DNA of 64,000 nt from an uncultured Aquimarina sp. GTDB lineage: Bacteria > Bacteroidota > Bacteroidia > Flavobacteriales > Flavobacteriaceae. Below are positions 52,149 through 60,991 of the stretch, piece by piece. Within the stretch, counting starts at the first letter, position 1; every line of letters begins with the position of its first letter. The notes beneath the pieces were generated by a model, which was not told the origin of the DNA, ran no database searches, and worked only from the letters and a program-made list of their open reading frames with translations. The position numbers were made by a program, and so were the translations under genes. Location: contig CANLRN010000007.1 of NCBI GenBank assembly GCA_947493495.1, positions 1-64,000 on the forward strand, written 5' to 3'.

Positions 52149-52883
52149 ATGAAATTTTTAAAAAACCACCCTTTTGCAGTAGAAGCATATTTTGAGAACT
52201 CAATAGTGCTTTCCTATGCGGTTGCCAAAAATGAATTGAAAGATTTAATTCCCGAATGTCTAGAATTAGATGTTTTTGATAATAAATGGGCTTTTGTAAC
52301 TTTAGCAATGGTTAATTCTAAAGACTTACGCCCTAAAGGGTTTCCTAGTTTTTTAGGAAGTGACTTTTTTTTGATTGGTTATCGCATATTTGTTCGATAT
52401 ATTAACAAAAAAGGGAAGAGATTAAGAGGTTTATACATATTAAAATCAGAGACTAATAAAATGAAAATGTCATTTTTAGGCAACATCTTTACTCACTACA
52501 ATTATACAACCACTGATATCAATTATTCTAAAAAAGATGATAACCTAAGTATCTGTTCAAAAAAATCTGATTTAGATATCTTAATAAATTCTTCAAAACT
52601 TGATGTAGAATTACCTCAAACGTCACCTTTCAATGACTGGAAAGAAGCTAGACGATTTGCTGGACCTTTACCGTTTACTTTTACCTATAATCAAGAAAAA
52701 AAAGAAGTTTTGATTATTGAAGGAGTCAGACAGAATTGGAAACCACAACCGATACAAGTTTTGAAAGTAGATGTAGGATTTGTTAACAACAAAAACTTTA
52801 ATGAGATACATCTTGCAAATGCATTTATGGTTAGTAGTATTCCATATTATTGGAAAAAAGGAATAGTTGAACGATGGAAATAA
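52149..52883 (+). CDS. DUF2071 family protein
   Basis: A 244-residue soluble protein of the acetoacetate-decarboxylase-like DUF2071 (YqjF) family. The N-terminal half (LSYAVAKNELKDLIPECLELD, in which the substrate-pocket strand would begin) and GLYILKSETNK with the later RRFAGPLPFTF segment fit the family. The activity is unknown. Its 3' end overlaps the methyltransferase start by 10 bases, so the pair is coupled. Confidence 0.75.
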   Translation: MKFLKNHPFAVEAYFENSIVLSYAVAKNELKDLIPECLELDVFDNKWAFVTLAMVNSKDLRPKGFPSFLGSDFFLIGYRIFVRYINKKGKRLRGLYILKSETNKMKMSFLGNIFTHYNYTTTDINYSKKDDNLSICSKKSDLDILINSSKLDVELPQTSPFNDWKEARRFAGPLPFTFTYNQEKKEVLIIEGVRQNWKPQPIQVLKVDVGFVNNKNFNEIHLANAFMVSSIPYYWKKGIVERWK

Positions 52884-53626
52884 AAAGGAAAAGATTTCAG
52901 GGAGTATTAAATATATTAAGCTTTAATAGACATTTTTATATTATAGGTTTAATTATTTGGGGAATACTTATTATAAGTTTGATTCAATTAGAGTTACCTA
53001 TTCTGTGGCTTTATCTAATAACCGGTGCTTTTATTTATGGACTTATAATGCCATTACTAATTTCTGCATATGTCTATGATTTTTCGGGATATTATGATTT
53101 TAAATGGTTAAAGAATTTAGAGCTAAAAAATTCAAAACTAGATCAAATAGTCAATATTAATGCCGGTTTTGACGAGACAAGTTATATATTAAAAAATAAT
53201 TTCCCTGAGGCAGACTTAAAAGTTTTTGATTTTTATGATGCAAAACGACATACTGAACCAGCAATAATTAGAGCAAGGAAAGTGAGTTTGGTTTATTCTA
53301 ATACCCAACAAATTAGTCCCGATAAAATACCTTTAAGTGATAATTCAACTGATGTCATTTTTCTTCTTTCTGCAGTACACGAGATTAGATCTTATAGTGA
53401 GAAAGTAATATTCTTAAAAGAATGTAAAAGAATATGCAAATCTAATGGCAAAGTTATCACCGTAGAGCATTTAAGAGATATTCCTAATTTTTTTGCATTT
53501 TCAATCGGATTTACTCATTTTTTTTCAAGAATTACTTGGGAAAGAGCATTTAAAGAAGCAGGCTTTGATTCTTTTGAAGAAACTAAATTTACACTATTCA
53601 TGTCGATTTTTAATTGCCATTTCTAA
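52874..53626 (+). CDS. membrane-anchored class I methyltransferase
   Basis: A 250-residue protein. Two hydrophobic helices at residues about 20-70 precede a methyltransferase-like core. Motif I is weak (QIVNINAGFDETS, lacking the GxGxG of classical enzymes), but the VFDFYD acid, the IPLSDNSTDVIFLLSAVHEIR segment and the ECKRICKSNGKVITVEHL strand are clear. The substrate is unknown, and the membrane helices suggest a lipid or quinone-like acceptor. It overlaps the DUF2071 gene and is followed 9 bases later by another membrane protein. Confidence 0.75.
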   Translation: MEIKRKRFQGVLNILSFNRHFYIIGLIIWGILIISLIQLELPILWLYLITGAFIYGLIMPLLISAYVYDFSGYYDFKWLKNLELKNSKLDQIVNINAGFDETSYILKNNFPEADLKVFDFYDAKRHTEPAIIRARKVSLVYSNTQQISPDKIPLSDNSTDVIFLLSAVHEIRSYSEKVIFLKECKRICKSNGKVITVEHLRDIPNFFAFSIGFTHFFSRITWERAFKEAGFDSFEETKFTLFMSIFNCHF

Positions 53627-53635
53627 ATTTATAAT

Positions 53636-54031
53636 ATGTATATCCATTTTAAAATAGTTGGCATTCTTTTGATGATTCTGGCTTTAATCCATATTTTTTT
53701 TCCAAAGTATTTTAATTGGAGCAAAGAGCTAAAATTATTAAGTTTAATAAACAGAGAAATGATGGTGATTCATACTTTTTTTATTGCTCTTGTTGTATTT
53801 TTAATGGGTTTACTTTGTTTTATTTCAACTAAAGATCTTATTGATACAGAACTTGGAAAGACGATTTCTCTTGGTTTTGGAATTTTCTGGATAATTCGAC
53901 TTTTTATTCAATTTTTTGGTTATTCAGTACAGTTGTGGAAAGGAAAAATATTTGAAACTATAGTCCATATTTTATTAAGTGGATTTTGGGGATATATAAG
54001 CATTATATTTTGGATAAATTATTTAAAATGA
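53636..54031 (+). CDS. hypothetical four-helix membrane protein
   Basis: A 131-residue protein with four hydrophobic helices (about 7-25, 48-70, 82-100, 108-128) and little else. No family recognised with confidence. It ends the small group with the DoxX-like, DUF2071 and methyltransferase genes, 9 bases after the methyltransferase, and its stop lies 13 bases from the end of the convergent aminotransferase gene. Confidence 0.7.
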   Translation: MYIHFKIVGILLMILALIHIFFPKYFNWSKELKLLSLINREMMVIHTFFIALVVFLMGLLCFISTKDLIDTELGKTISLGFGIFWIIRLFIQFFGYSVQLWKGKIFETIVHILLSGFWGYISIIFWINYLK

Positions 54032-54044
54032 ATTCTTAGATTTG

Positions 54045-55247
54045 TTATATACTTCCTACAAAAACACTTTGCAAAGCTTCAGTCATTTTTAGAGCTCTTT
54101 CTTTTACTTCTTGCTCGGACCAGCTTACTTTGATAAGGCAAGATATAGTTCTACTCATCCATTGATCACTATCTTTAAATGAGCGGTTATTGATTAGTAA
54201 ACCAGATTGTTGTTCTTGAGACAGTTTTCCTAATGATTTTTGTTCGAATAAATGTTCCCATTTTTTATAATAATGCCAATTATTAGTATACCAGTAAAAA
54301 CAGGCATCAATTCCATGCGCCACTAATGCTTCGTGTCCTTTTTTGGCTAATTCTTCGGTGGGTAAAAATATCGATAAAAAAGCATAACTTTCTATGCCAT
54401 TCTGAGGAACCTTTCTATAGCTTACCTCTTCAATAACACCCATAGCCTCTTTTATAATTGTATAATTCTTTTTTTGTAATGTAATTATTTGATCAAGTTT
54501 TCTTAATTGTGCAATACCGACAGCAGCACTGAGTTCAGATATTCTATAATTATATCCCAAAAAAGGGTGTGTTTCTGCTCCACGATCTGTACCAATATGA
54601 TCATGTCCATGATCTTGGTATTTATGGGCTCTATCTGCAAATATCTCTGAATTAGTAATAATAGCTCCACCTTCTCCGCAGGTTACTGTCTTTACATAAT
54701 CAAAAGAAAAACATCCCATATCCCCATAACTTCCTAGTGGTTTATTTTCATATGAACCACCAATAGCTTGACAGGCATCCTCAATGAGAATTAGGTTATG
54801 TGCATCACAGATTTTTTTTAATGAATTAAGATCTGCCATAGAACCGCACATATGTACGGGCATAATAGCCTTAGTTTTAGAGCTAATTGCTTTTTCTACT
54901 GCTTTTGGGGCTAAGGTTAGCGTATCATCAATATCACATAAAACCGGTATTGCACCTACAGACAAGATCGCTTCAAAACTAGCTACAAATGTAAATGTAG
55001 GCATAATAACCTCATCACCAGCTCCTATACCAGCACAGGCTAGAGCTACTGTAAGTGCTGCTGTACCACTAGATACTAATTGAGCATGTTTAACTTGCAT
55101 TTTGGTAGCAAGATTCTTTTCTAGCTCTGATGTTTTATAGTGACCATTTCTTACTCCGTCAAAACCATAACGCATCAAAACACCGTTATCTAATACATCT
55201 TGGACTTCTTTTTTTTCTTCTTCTCCAAATAGTTCGAATCCTGGCAT
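54045..55247 (-). CDS. DegT/DnrJ/EryC1/StrS family aminotransferase
   Basis: A 400-residue fold-type I PLP enzyme. Lys186 in SFDYVKTVTCGEGGA forms the Schiff base, VEDACQAIGG (here IEDACQAIGG) carries the cofactor-binding Asp, and SSGTAALTVAL binds phosphate. The family aminates keto-sugars or cyclitols, often for surface glycans or natural products. No sugar nucleotide genes are adjacent, so the substrate is unknown. A 17-bp inverted repeat surrounds its -7 promoter box, which could mean regulation at the promoter. Confidence 0.88.
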   Translation of the reverse strand: MPGFELFGEEEKKEVQDVLDNGVLMRYGFDGVRNGHYKTSELEKNLATKMQVKHAQLVSSGTAALTVALACAGIGAGDEVIMPTFTFVASFEAILSVGAIPVLCDIDDTLTLAPKAVEKAISSKTKAIMPVHMCGSMADLNSLKKICDAHNLILIEDACQAIGGSYENKPLGSYGDMGCFSFDYVKTVTCGEGGAIITNSEIFADRAHKYQDHGHDHIGTDRGAETHPFLGYNYRISELSAAVGIAQLRKLDQIITLQKKNYTIIKEAMGVIEEVSYRKVPQNGIESYAFLSIFLPTEELAKKGHEALVAHGIDACFYWYTNNWHYYKKWEHLFEQKSLGKLSQEQQSGLLINNRSFKDSDQWMSRTISCLIKVSWSEQEVKERALKMTEALQSVFVGSI

Positions 55248-55259
55248 ACCTATAGTATT

Positions 55260-55309
55260 AAATTTAAAAACTCTTTACAGCAAAAATACCGAAAAGAGTT
55301 TTTAAATTT
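55260..55309. repeat. 17-bp perfect inverted repeat around a promoter box
   Basis: The arms AAATTTAAAAACTCTTT (55260-55276) and its exact complement (55293-55309) are separated by 16 bases that contain a minus-strand -7 box. It may be the terminator of the thioredoxin-like gene upstream, an operator for the aminotransferase gene, or both. Confidence 0.8.
55281..55288 (-). promoter_or_regulatory. -7 box of the DegT aminotransferase gene
   Basis: Minus strand TATTTTTG, a perfect TAnnTTTG match, 33 bases before the ATG at 55247 and inside the loop of the inverted repeat. No clear -33 element. Confidence 0.4.
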
Positions 55310-55398
55310 AATACTTATACTATCTTTTTATAAGTGTTATTTGTATAGAGGATTGTTATACGCTACAAGATTTTTATTAGGTGCTGATGTTTGTTTTT

Positions 55399-55860
55399 TT
55401 AGCGATAATAATTATCAATAATCATGTTTGCAAAACTAAAATATCTAGAAGGATCTCTGAGTGATGCACTATAAGAGCTTTGATTACCCAGTATTTTACC
55501 ATTATAATCTAATGCAACAATAGTAGGAAATCCTTTTTCTGGATTATACTTAGCAAGCAGTTTTTTATTAGCTTTGAGTTGATCTTCAGAGATAACATCC
55601 AATTTTCTAGGAATATCTACTTTTAAAATCACTAATTTTTCGGCTAATTTTTCAAATTTAGGCGTAGAAAAAAAATCTTCATTTAGTATGATACAGGGAG
55701 CACACCAATCACTACCTGTAAAATACATGAGAATTGGTTTTTCTGTGTCTTTAGAAATTTTTTTAGCCATTTCAAAATCAGTCAACCAATGCAATTTGCT
55801 TTCTTGCGCAGAAACAGAAATTGCAAATAAGATTGTAATGAGTAGAACGATATTTTTCAT
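55399..55860 (-). CDS. exported thioredoxin-like protein
   Basis: A 153-residue thioredoxin-fold protein with a signal peptide (LLITILFAISVSAQ). The active site is GSDWCAPCIIL, a CxxC with Ala-Pro, followed by the cis-Pro in GFPTIVALD. It is periplasmic and probably reduces or isomerises disulfides there, of the DsbD-gamma/thioredoxin_7 type. It has its own consensus promoter at 55885-55913 and no coupled partner. Confidence 0.9.
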   Translation of the reverse strand: MKNIVLLITILFAISVSAQESKLHWLTDFEMAKKISKDTEKPILMYFTGSDWCAPCIILNEDFFSTPKFEKLAEKLVILKVDIPRKLDVISEDQLKANKKLLAKYNPEKGFPTIVALDYNGKILGNQSSYSASLRDPSRYFSFANMIIDNYYR

Positions 55861-55884
55861 TTTTTTAAATTTGTCATAATATTA

Positions 55885-55913
55885 CAAAAATATAATAATA
55901 AATCGTAATCAAA
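55885..55913 (-). promoter_or_regulatory. promoter of the thioredoxin-like gene
   Basis: Minus strand: TTTG (55913-55910), a 17-base spacer, then TATTTTTG (55892-55885). Both elements match the Bacteroidota consensus; the ATG lies 25 bases downstream. Confidence 0.65.
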
Positions 55914-55932
55914 TATCTTGCCAATATTTTCA

Positions 55933-56562
55933 TTATAAAGTGATTACAGTATCACTGATTGGACGACGAACTTTTTTTAAATCAGAAAACATATCATCAT
56001 CGGCTCTATACCCAATAGGTAAAACTAATACTGATGTTAGTCCTAAGAGATCTAATTGTAGTAATTCGTCATATTTTTCTGGTATAAAACCTTCCATTGG
56101 ACATGCGTCAATTTTTTCTGTGGCACAGACAGTTAATAAATTGCCCATAGCCAAGTAAGCTTGTTTAGAAGCCCAATTTGCAATTTCCTCTTCAGGCTTA
56201 TGCTTAAAGACTTCTAACAATTGTTCTTCGAATGGTTTTAGAATTTCTTCAGAAGTATTTCGTATTGATTTTATATTATCAAAATGCTTTGTAATATATT
56301 CATTATTGATATTTTTTTCTATACAAAGTACCAATACATGCGAAGCATCTGCTACCTGTTGTTGATCCCAGGAATGGGGAGTTAATTTTTTTTGTATTTT
56401 TTTATCATGTATAATCACCATTCGTAAGGGTTGTAAACCATATGAAGTAGCTGTTAGATTAAAAGCTTCTGTTAATACAGTAACTTTTTCCTGAGGTAGA
56501 ACCTTTGTAGGATCAAATTTTTTTGTTGCGTATCGCCATTGAAGACTTTCAATAATTTTCAT
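55933..56562 (-). CDS. NAD(P)H nitroreductase family oxidoreductase
   Basis: A 209-residue FMN-dependent enzyme of the NfsB type. The N-terminal LQWRYATKKFDP is the FMN phosphate-binding start, SYGLQPLRMVIIHD follows, and the C-terminal VLPIGYRADDD with KVRRPISD is conserved. It reduces nitro or quinone compounds, and the physiological substrate is unknown. ATG at 56562 is preferred over the in-frame TTG two codons upstream. It starts 9 bases after the NlpC/P60 gene in the same direction. Confidence 0.88.
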   Translation of the reverse strand: MKIIESLQWRYATKKFDPTKVLPQEKVTVLTEAFNLTATSYGLQPLRMVIIHDKKIQKKLTPHSWDQQQVADASHVLVLCIEKNINNEYITKHFDNIKSIRNTSEEILKPFEEQLLEVFKHKPEEEIANWASKQAYLAMGNLLTVCATEKIDACPMEGFIPEKYDELLQLDLLGLTSVLVLPIGYRADDDMFSDLKKVRRPISDTVITL

Positions 56563-56571
56563 GATCAATTT

Positions 56572-57321
56572 TTATACAATTCGTTTAATGACTCTTAGTT
56601 TATGAGTGTATGTACGTTTTTTGGTATTAAAAATACCTGTATGGTCAATACGATCTATACGTACTTTACCGTGTGCATGGATAATATAGTTATCGTTCAT
56701 TAGTATACCTACATGAATGATATTTCCTTCTTCATTATCAAAAAAAGCAAGATCACCAGACTCGCTTTCTTCAATGAAACTTAGTACTTCTCCTTGAGTT
56801 GCTTGTTGCGAAGCATCTCTAAGTAATTTGTACCCATTTAATTTATATACCATTTGGGTAAAACCGCTACAATCTATCCCAAAATTTGTTCTACCACCCC
56901 ATAAATAAGGTGCATTAAGAAAAAGGAGAGCTGTTTCGGTTAATTTTTCTTTTGCTTGTTTACCGATAATTTTAGTCCCATCATACTGGTGTTTAAAAAA
57001 ATCCAATGCCAGTAAAGATGCTCCGAGTGGAATGTACATGAGTTGGTTGTTTTCGCAGTTTACATACTCAATTAAATCGGCAGCTAATTGTTGTTCTTGA
57101 ATACTGAAAAAAGCATACTCTTTTTCTGTGATTTCTAGATATTGTTTATTATCTATCCAACCCTCGTATCCATCATATGCGAGACGAATACGACTCCATT
57201 TTTTTTGTTTTTCTAGGATTTTAAAGTGTTCGCCATATAAGACCTGAGAGACTAATTCGCTAGGATCACTAGGATCAAAACGCAAAGGAACAATACTCAG
57301 ATTACATATACCATATAGCAT
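56572..57321 (-). CDS. C40 (NlpC/P60) peptidase with SH3 domains
   Basis: A 249-residue cell-wall peptidase. Residues about 5-60 form a bacterial SH3 domain (GEHFKILEKQKKWSRIRLAYDG in two halves), a second SH3-like part follows, and NlpC/P60 begins near residue 125. Cys151 lies in FGIDCSGF and His in NIIHVGIL, with a second His in HAHGKVRID. It cleaves D-Glu-diaminopimelate bonds in peptide stems. There is no signal peptide at the ATG used, which is common for this flavobacterial protein; it may recycle muropeptides in the cytoplasm. The thiolase gene ends 10 bases upstream of its start. Confidence 0.88.
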   Translation of the reverse strand: MLYGICNLSIVPLRFDPSDPSELVSQVLYGEHFKILEKQKKWSRIRLAYDGYEGWIDNKQYLEITEKEYAFFSIQEQQLAADLIEYVNCENNQLMYIPLGASLLALDFFKHQYDGTKIIGKQAKEKLTETALLFLNAPYLWGGRTNFGIDCSGFTQMVYKLNGYKLLRDASQQATQGEVLSFIEESESGDLAFFDNEEGNIIHVGILMNDNYIIHAHGKVRIDRIDHTGIFNTKKRTYTHKLRVIKRIV

Positions 57322-57331
57322 AATTTATAGT

Positions 57332-58510
57332 TTATATTCTTTCAATGATCATCGCAGAAGCTCCACCTCCACCGTTACATATAGCAGCAGCTCCGGTTTT
57401 GGCATTGTTTTGTTTTAAAACGTTCATCAGTGTAATAAGAATTCGAACACCAGAACACCCTAATGGATGACCTAGTGACACAGCTCCACCATTAACGTTA
57501 GTATTAGAATCATTTAATCCTAGTATTTTCATATTAGCCAAACCAACTACTGCAAATGCTTCATTAAATTCAAAAAAATCTACATCTTCTAAGGTAATAC
57601 CAGCTTTTTCAATCGCTTTTGGTAATGCTTTAGCAGGGGCAGTAGTAAACCATTTAGGTTCCTGGGCAGCATCAGCATAGCTTTTTATTTTTACTAATGG
57701 TTTGAGACCTAATTCAGCTGCTTTTGTAGCACTCATTACTACTACAGCACCAGCTCCATCATTTATAGTAGATGCATTAGCAGCAGTTACTGTACCTTCT
57801 TTGGTAAATGCAGGTCGTAGAACAGGAATTTTTTCGATTTTCACATTTTTGTATTCTTCATCTTCTGTAACGAGTATAGGCTCTCCTCTTCGTTGAGGAA
57901 CTGGAACAGGAACTACCTCATTGGAAAATTTACCTTCTTTCCAAGCATTTGTAGAACGCTTGTATGATTGTATGGCATATGCGTCTTGTTCTTCTCTACT
58001 AAAATCGTGTTCTGTAGCACACATATCTGCACAAACTCCCATTGCATTTTGATCATATGCATCTACCAATCCATCTCGCTGCATACCATCTTCGAGTGTT
58101 TGCGGGCCAAATTTATGACCAGCTCTTACTCTCACATAATGTGGGATAAGACTCATATTTTCCATACCACCTGCTACAATAATATCTGCATCTCCTAATG
58201 TAATTGCCTGTGCTGCTTGCATGACAGCTTTCATACCACTGGCGCATACTTTATTTACTGTAGTACAGGGAACAGTATCACTAATTCCTGCACCTAATGC
58301 AGCTTGTCTTGCAGGCGCTTGTCCATTACCTGCTTGTACTACATTACCCATAAAAACTTCTTGTACCAAAGATGGACTCAGATTAATTTTATCCAAAGCT
58401 CCTTTGATAGCTATTGATCCCAATTGTGTAGCAGGGACAGTGGATAAACTTCCTAAAAAACTACCAATAGGGGTACGTGCTGCAGAAACTATTACTACTT
58501 CTTTATTCAT
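57332..58510 (-). CDS. acetyl-CoA C-acyltransferase (thiolase)
   Basis: A 392-residue thiolase of standard length. Cys89 in NKVCASGMKAV is the acyl-carrying residue, GHPLGCSG holds the catalytic His, and AICNGGGGAS near the C-terminus the second Cys. Whether it degrades 3-ketoacyl-CoA or condenses acetyl-CoA cannot be told. It leads the minus-strand unit thiolase, NlpC/P60, nitroreductase with gaps of about 10 bases. No other beta-oxidation genes are adjacent. Confidence 0.92.
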   Translation of the reverse strand: MNKEVVIVSAARTPIGSFLGSLSTVPATQLGSIAIKGALDKINLSPSLVQEVFMGNVVQAGNGQAPARQAALGAGISDTVPCTTVNKVCASGMKAVMQAAQAITLGDADIIVAGGMENMSLIPHYVRVRAGHKFGPQTLEDGMQRDGLVDAYDQNAMGVCADMCATEHDFSREEQDAYAIQSYKRSTNAWKEGKFSNEVVPVPVPQRRGEPILVTEDEEYKNVKIEKIPVLRPAFTKEGTVTAANASTINDGAGAVVVMSATKAAELGLKPLVKIKSYADAAQEPKWFTTAPAKALPKAIEKAGITLEDVDFFEFNEAFAVVGLANMKILGLNDSNTNVNGGAVSLGHPLGCSGVRILITLMNVLKQNNAKTGAAAICNGGGGASAMIIERI

Positions 58511-58704
58511 TAGTGTCTTGTATTAATGTATAACTCCGTTTTATTTATTCAGCATTAATTAAAATTTAAAGCGGGCATATTTATTTTATGCGAATTTAAT
58601 GATTTTTGGAACATATGCATAAGGAACTTTATCTGATGATTAATATTGTTTTGCGATATTGTGGTTCCAATTTTGAGACTTCTTATAGGTGACTTATTTT
58701 TTAG

Positions 58705-58712
58705 TACTTTTG
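58705..58712 (+). promoter_or_regulatory. -7 box of the HD phosphohydrolase gene
   Basis: TACTTTTG, a perfect TAnnTTTG match, 24 bases before the GTG start at 58737. Confidence 0.5.
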
Positions 58713-58736
58713 ATATAGAGTATTCAAATTTTTTAT

Positions 58737-60782
58737 GTGAAAAATTATTTAAACGACTTTTATAAAAATCAATCATATTTTTACAAAGGATTTCTTCTTA
58801 TTTCTACAATCATATTGATTGTATACTTATTTCCAAAAGGAGGAGTATTTAAATATGAGTTTATCAAAGGAAAACCCTGGCAGTACGAAAACTTATATGC
58901 ACCGTTTGATTTTGCTATAGCAAAAACCGATGACGAAATCGAAGTAGAAAGAAAACGTATTACAGACAATATAATTCCTTACTTTCAATATGATACTATA
59001 GTATCTAATACTGCAAAAGAGAAATATAATGATGCTTTTAATAACTATTTAGGAGTACTAAATAAGAGTAGTTCTGCTCCGAAAGCAAAACTTTTTGGTA
59101 GAATCTTACTTAATGATATCTATCGATATGGGATACTAAAAGAGGTGTATTCTTATAAAAAGGAAAGACAAATATTTCTTAATAAAGGAAATAAAGCTGA
59201 AGCTATTACCTACGGTCAAATTATGACACCCAATGAGGTGGTAGAGTTGATCAATTACAAAATAGAAAAAAGTGAATATGCAAAATACAAGAGTGGATTT
59301 GTAGCTTTATTTTATGATCTAATTATACCTAATGTATCGATAAATAATAAATTGACAGAAAATACATTAGAGAACGAGTTGGCTAAACTATTAACTACTA
59401 GAGGAAGTGTGTCTAAAGGGAGTAGGATTATTGCTAAAGGTGAAGTAGTGGAAGGAGACCGATTCCAGATATTGAATTCTCTTAAAGCAGAGTACCAATC
59501 TCAGGTTTGGAGTGATAAAAATTTTTATTGGATAGTTTTTGGGTACAGTATATTGGTTTCATTAGCCTTATTGATGTTATTACTTTTTATACGAAAATAT
59601 AGACCTGATATTTTTCTCAATAATACACAGATTACATTTATAGCTTTTAATATTTTGATAATGGTTACTATAACAACATTGATTGTTAGGTATAAACCAG
59701 ATTTTATTTATATTATGCCGATATGTATTCTGCCTTTAATTTTAAAAACTTTTTTTGATTCTAGATTAGGATTGTTTACCCATGTGATAACCATCTTAAT
59801 TTTAGGTTTTATTGTGCCTAACAGTTATGAGTATACTTTTTTACAGATTATTGCAGGGATTGTTACTATACTAACAATATCAGAATCATATAAAAGAGCA
59901 AATTTATTTATTTCTGTCGGCCAGATTACTTTGGTCTATATCATTGCATATATAGCCTTTCATATCATCCACGAAGGAAATATAAGTGATATCAATTGGG
60001 TTACAGTAGGATTGTTTGTAATTAGTGGATTCGCTACATTAATTGTACACCCACTCATCTATGCTTATGAAAAAATATTTGGATTAATTTCTGATGTATC
60101 ATTATTAGAATTAAGTGACACAAATTCTACACTATTAAAAGAATTATCAGACAAAGCGCCAGGAACTTTTCATCATTCTCTTAATGTTGCTAATATTGCA
60201 GAGGCAGCTGCAAATGAGATAGGAGCCAATGCAATGTTGGTTAGGGTAGGTGCATTGTATCACGATATAGGAAAAATGCTAAACCCTACTTATTATACAG
60301 AAAATCAATCTGCCTCAGGTAATGCTCACGATATACTATCACCAAAAGAAAGCGCAAAAATTATTATAGGACATGTTATCAGAGGAATAGAAATTGCAAA
60401 AAAACATAAACTTCCGGATCGGGTAATTGATTTTATTAGAACACATCACGGAACCAGTACGGTATATTATTTTTATAAGAAAGAATTGGAGCAGAATGAG
60501 CATGCAGATATAAAAAAATTTCAATATCCAGGCCCAACACCTTTTTCTAAAGAAACTGCTATTCTGATGATGAGTGATAGTGTAGAAGCTGCATCAAAAA
60601 GCTTGAAAGATCCTACGAGTAGTTTAATTGATTCTTTTGTAGAAAAAATAATAGACAAACAGATGGAAGAAGGTCAGTTTTTAAATACGAATATTACTTT
60701 TAAAGAAATCCAACAGGTCAAAAAAGTGTTTAAGCGAAAATTGACTAATATCTACCATCTTAGGATAGAATATCCTGAGTAG
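58737..60782 (+). CDS. 7TM-HD family phosphohydrolase (PgpH-like)
   Basis: A 681-residue membrane enzyme. One N-terminal helix (about 15-33) precedes an extracytoplasmic domain of about 230 residues (7TMR-HDED), then seven helices from about 265 to 450. A cytoplasmic HD domain follows, with HHSLNVANIAEAAA, LYHDIGKM and a later THHGTST. PgpH proteins hydrolyse the second messenger cyclic di-AMP, and the whole layout fits; activity here is inferred. The start is GTG, 24 bases past a consensus -7 box. There is no alternative methionine ahead of the first helix. Confidence 0.92.
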   Translation: MKNYLNDFYKNQSYFYKGFLLISTIILIVYLFPKGGVFKYEFIKGKPWQYENLYAPFDFAIAKTDDEIEVERKRITDNIIPYFQYDTIVSNTAKEKYNDAFNNYLGVLNKSSSAPKAKLFGRILLNDIYRYGILKEVYSYKKERQIFLNKGNKAEAITYGQIMTPNEVVELINYKIEKSEYAKYKSGFVALFYDLIIPNVSINNKLTENTLENELAKLLTTRGSVSKGSRIIAKGEVVEGDRFQILNSLKAEYQSQVWSDKNFYWIVFGYSILVSLALLMLLLFIRKYRPDIFLNNTQITFIAFNILIMVTITTLIVRYKPDFIYIMPICILPLILKTFFDSRLGLFTHVITILILGFIVPNSYEYTFLQIIAGIVTILTISESYKRANLFISVGQITLVYIIAYIAFHIIHEGNISDINWVTVGLFVISGFATLIVHPLIYAYEKIFGLISDVSLLELSDTNSTLLKELSDKAPGTFHHSLNVANIAEAAANEIGANAMLVRVGALYHDIGKMLNPTYYTENQSASGNAHDILSPKESAKIIIGHVIRGIEIAKKHKLPDRVIDFIRTHHGTSTVYYFYKKELEQNEHADIKKFQYPGPTPFSKETAILMMSDSVEAASKSLKDPTSSLIDSFVEKIIDKQMEEGQFLNTNITFKEIQQVKKVFKRKLTNIYHLRIEYPE

Positions 60783-60991
60783 ATGAAGATCAGTAAATAA
60801 GTGTTTTAACCCCTTTCATTCATTAGCAAATCTATTCCATCTTTCAACCCAGTATATGTGTAGAAATATACACTTTGTGTAGATATTTTTCACGATTTAT
60901 TGCTTAGTTAATTATATATATATCTGATATTCAAAACATTATATATTGGTATTACTATTGACTATTCCTTTTAAAATTTAAGGAAATACAT

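Noticed and set aside
58555..58776. 73-codon minus-strand frame between the thiolase and HD genes
   Set aside because: Overlaps the promoter and start of the HD phosphohydrolase; no start signals or family.
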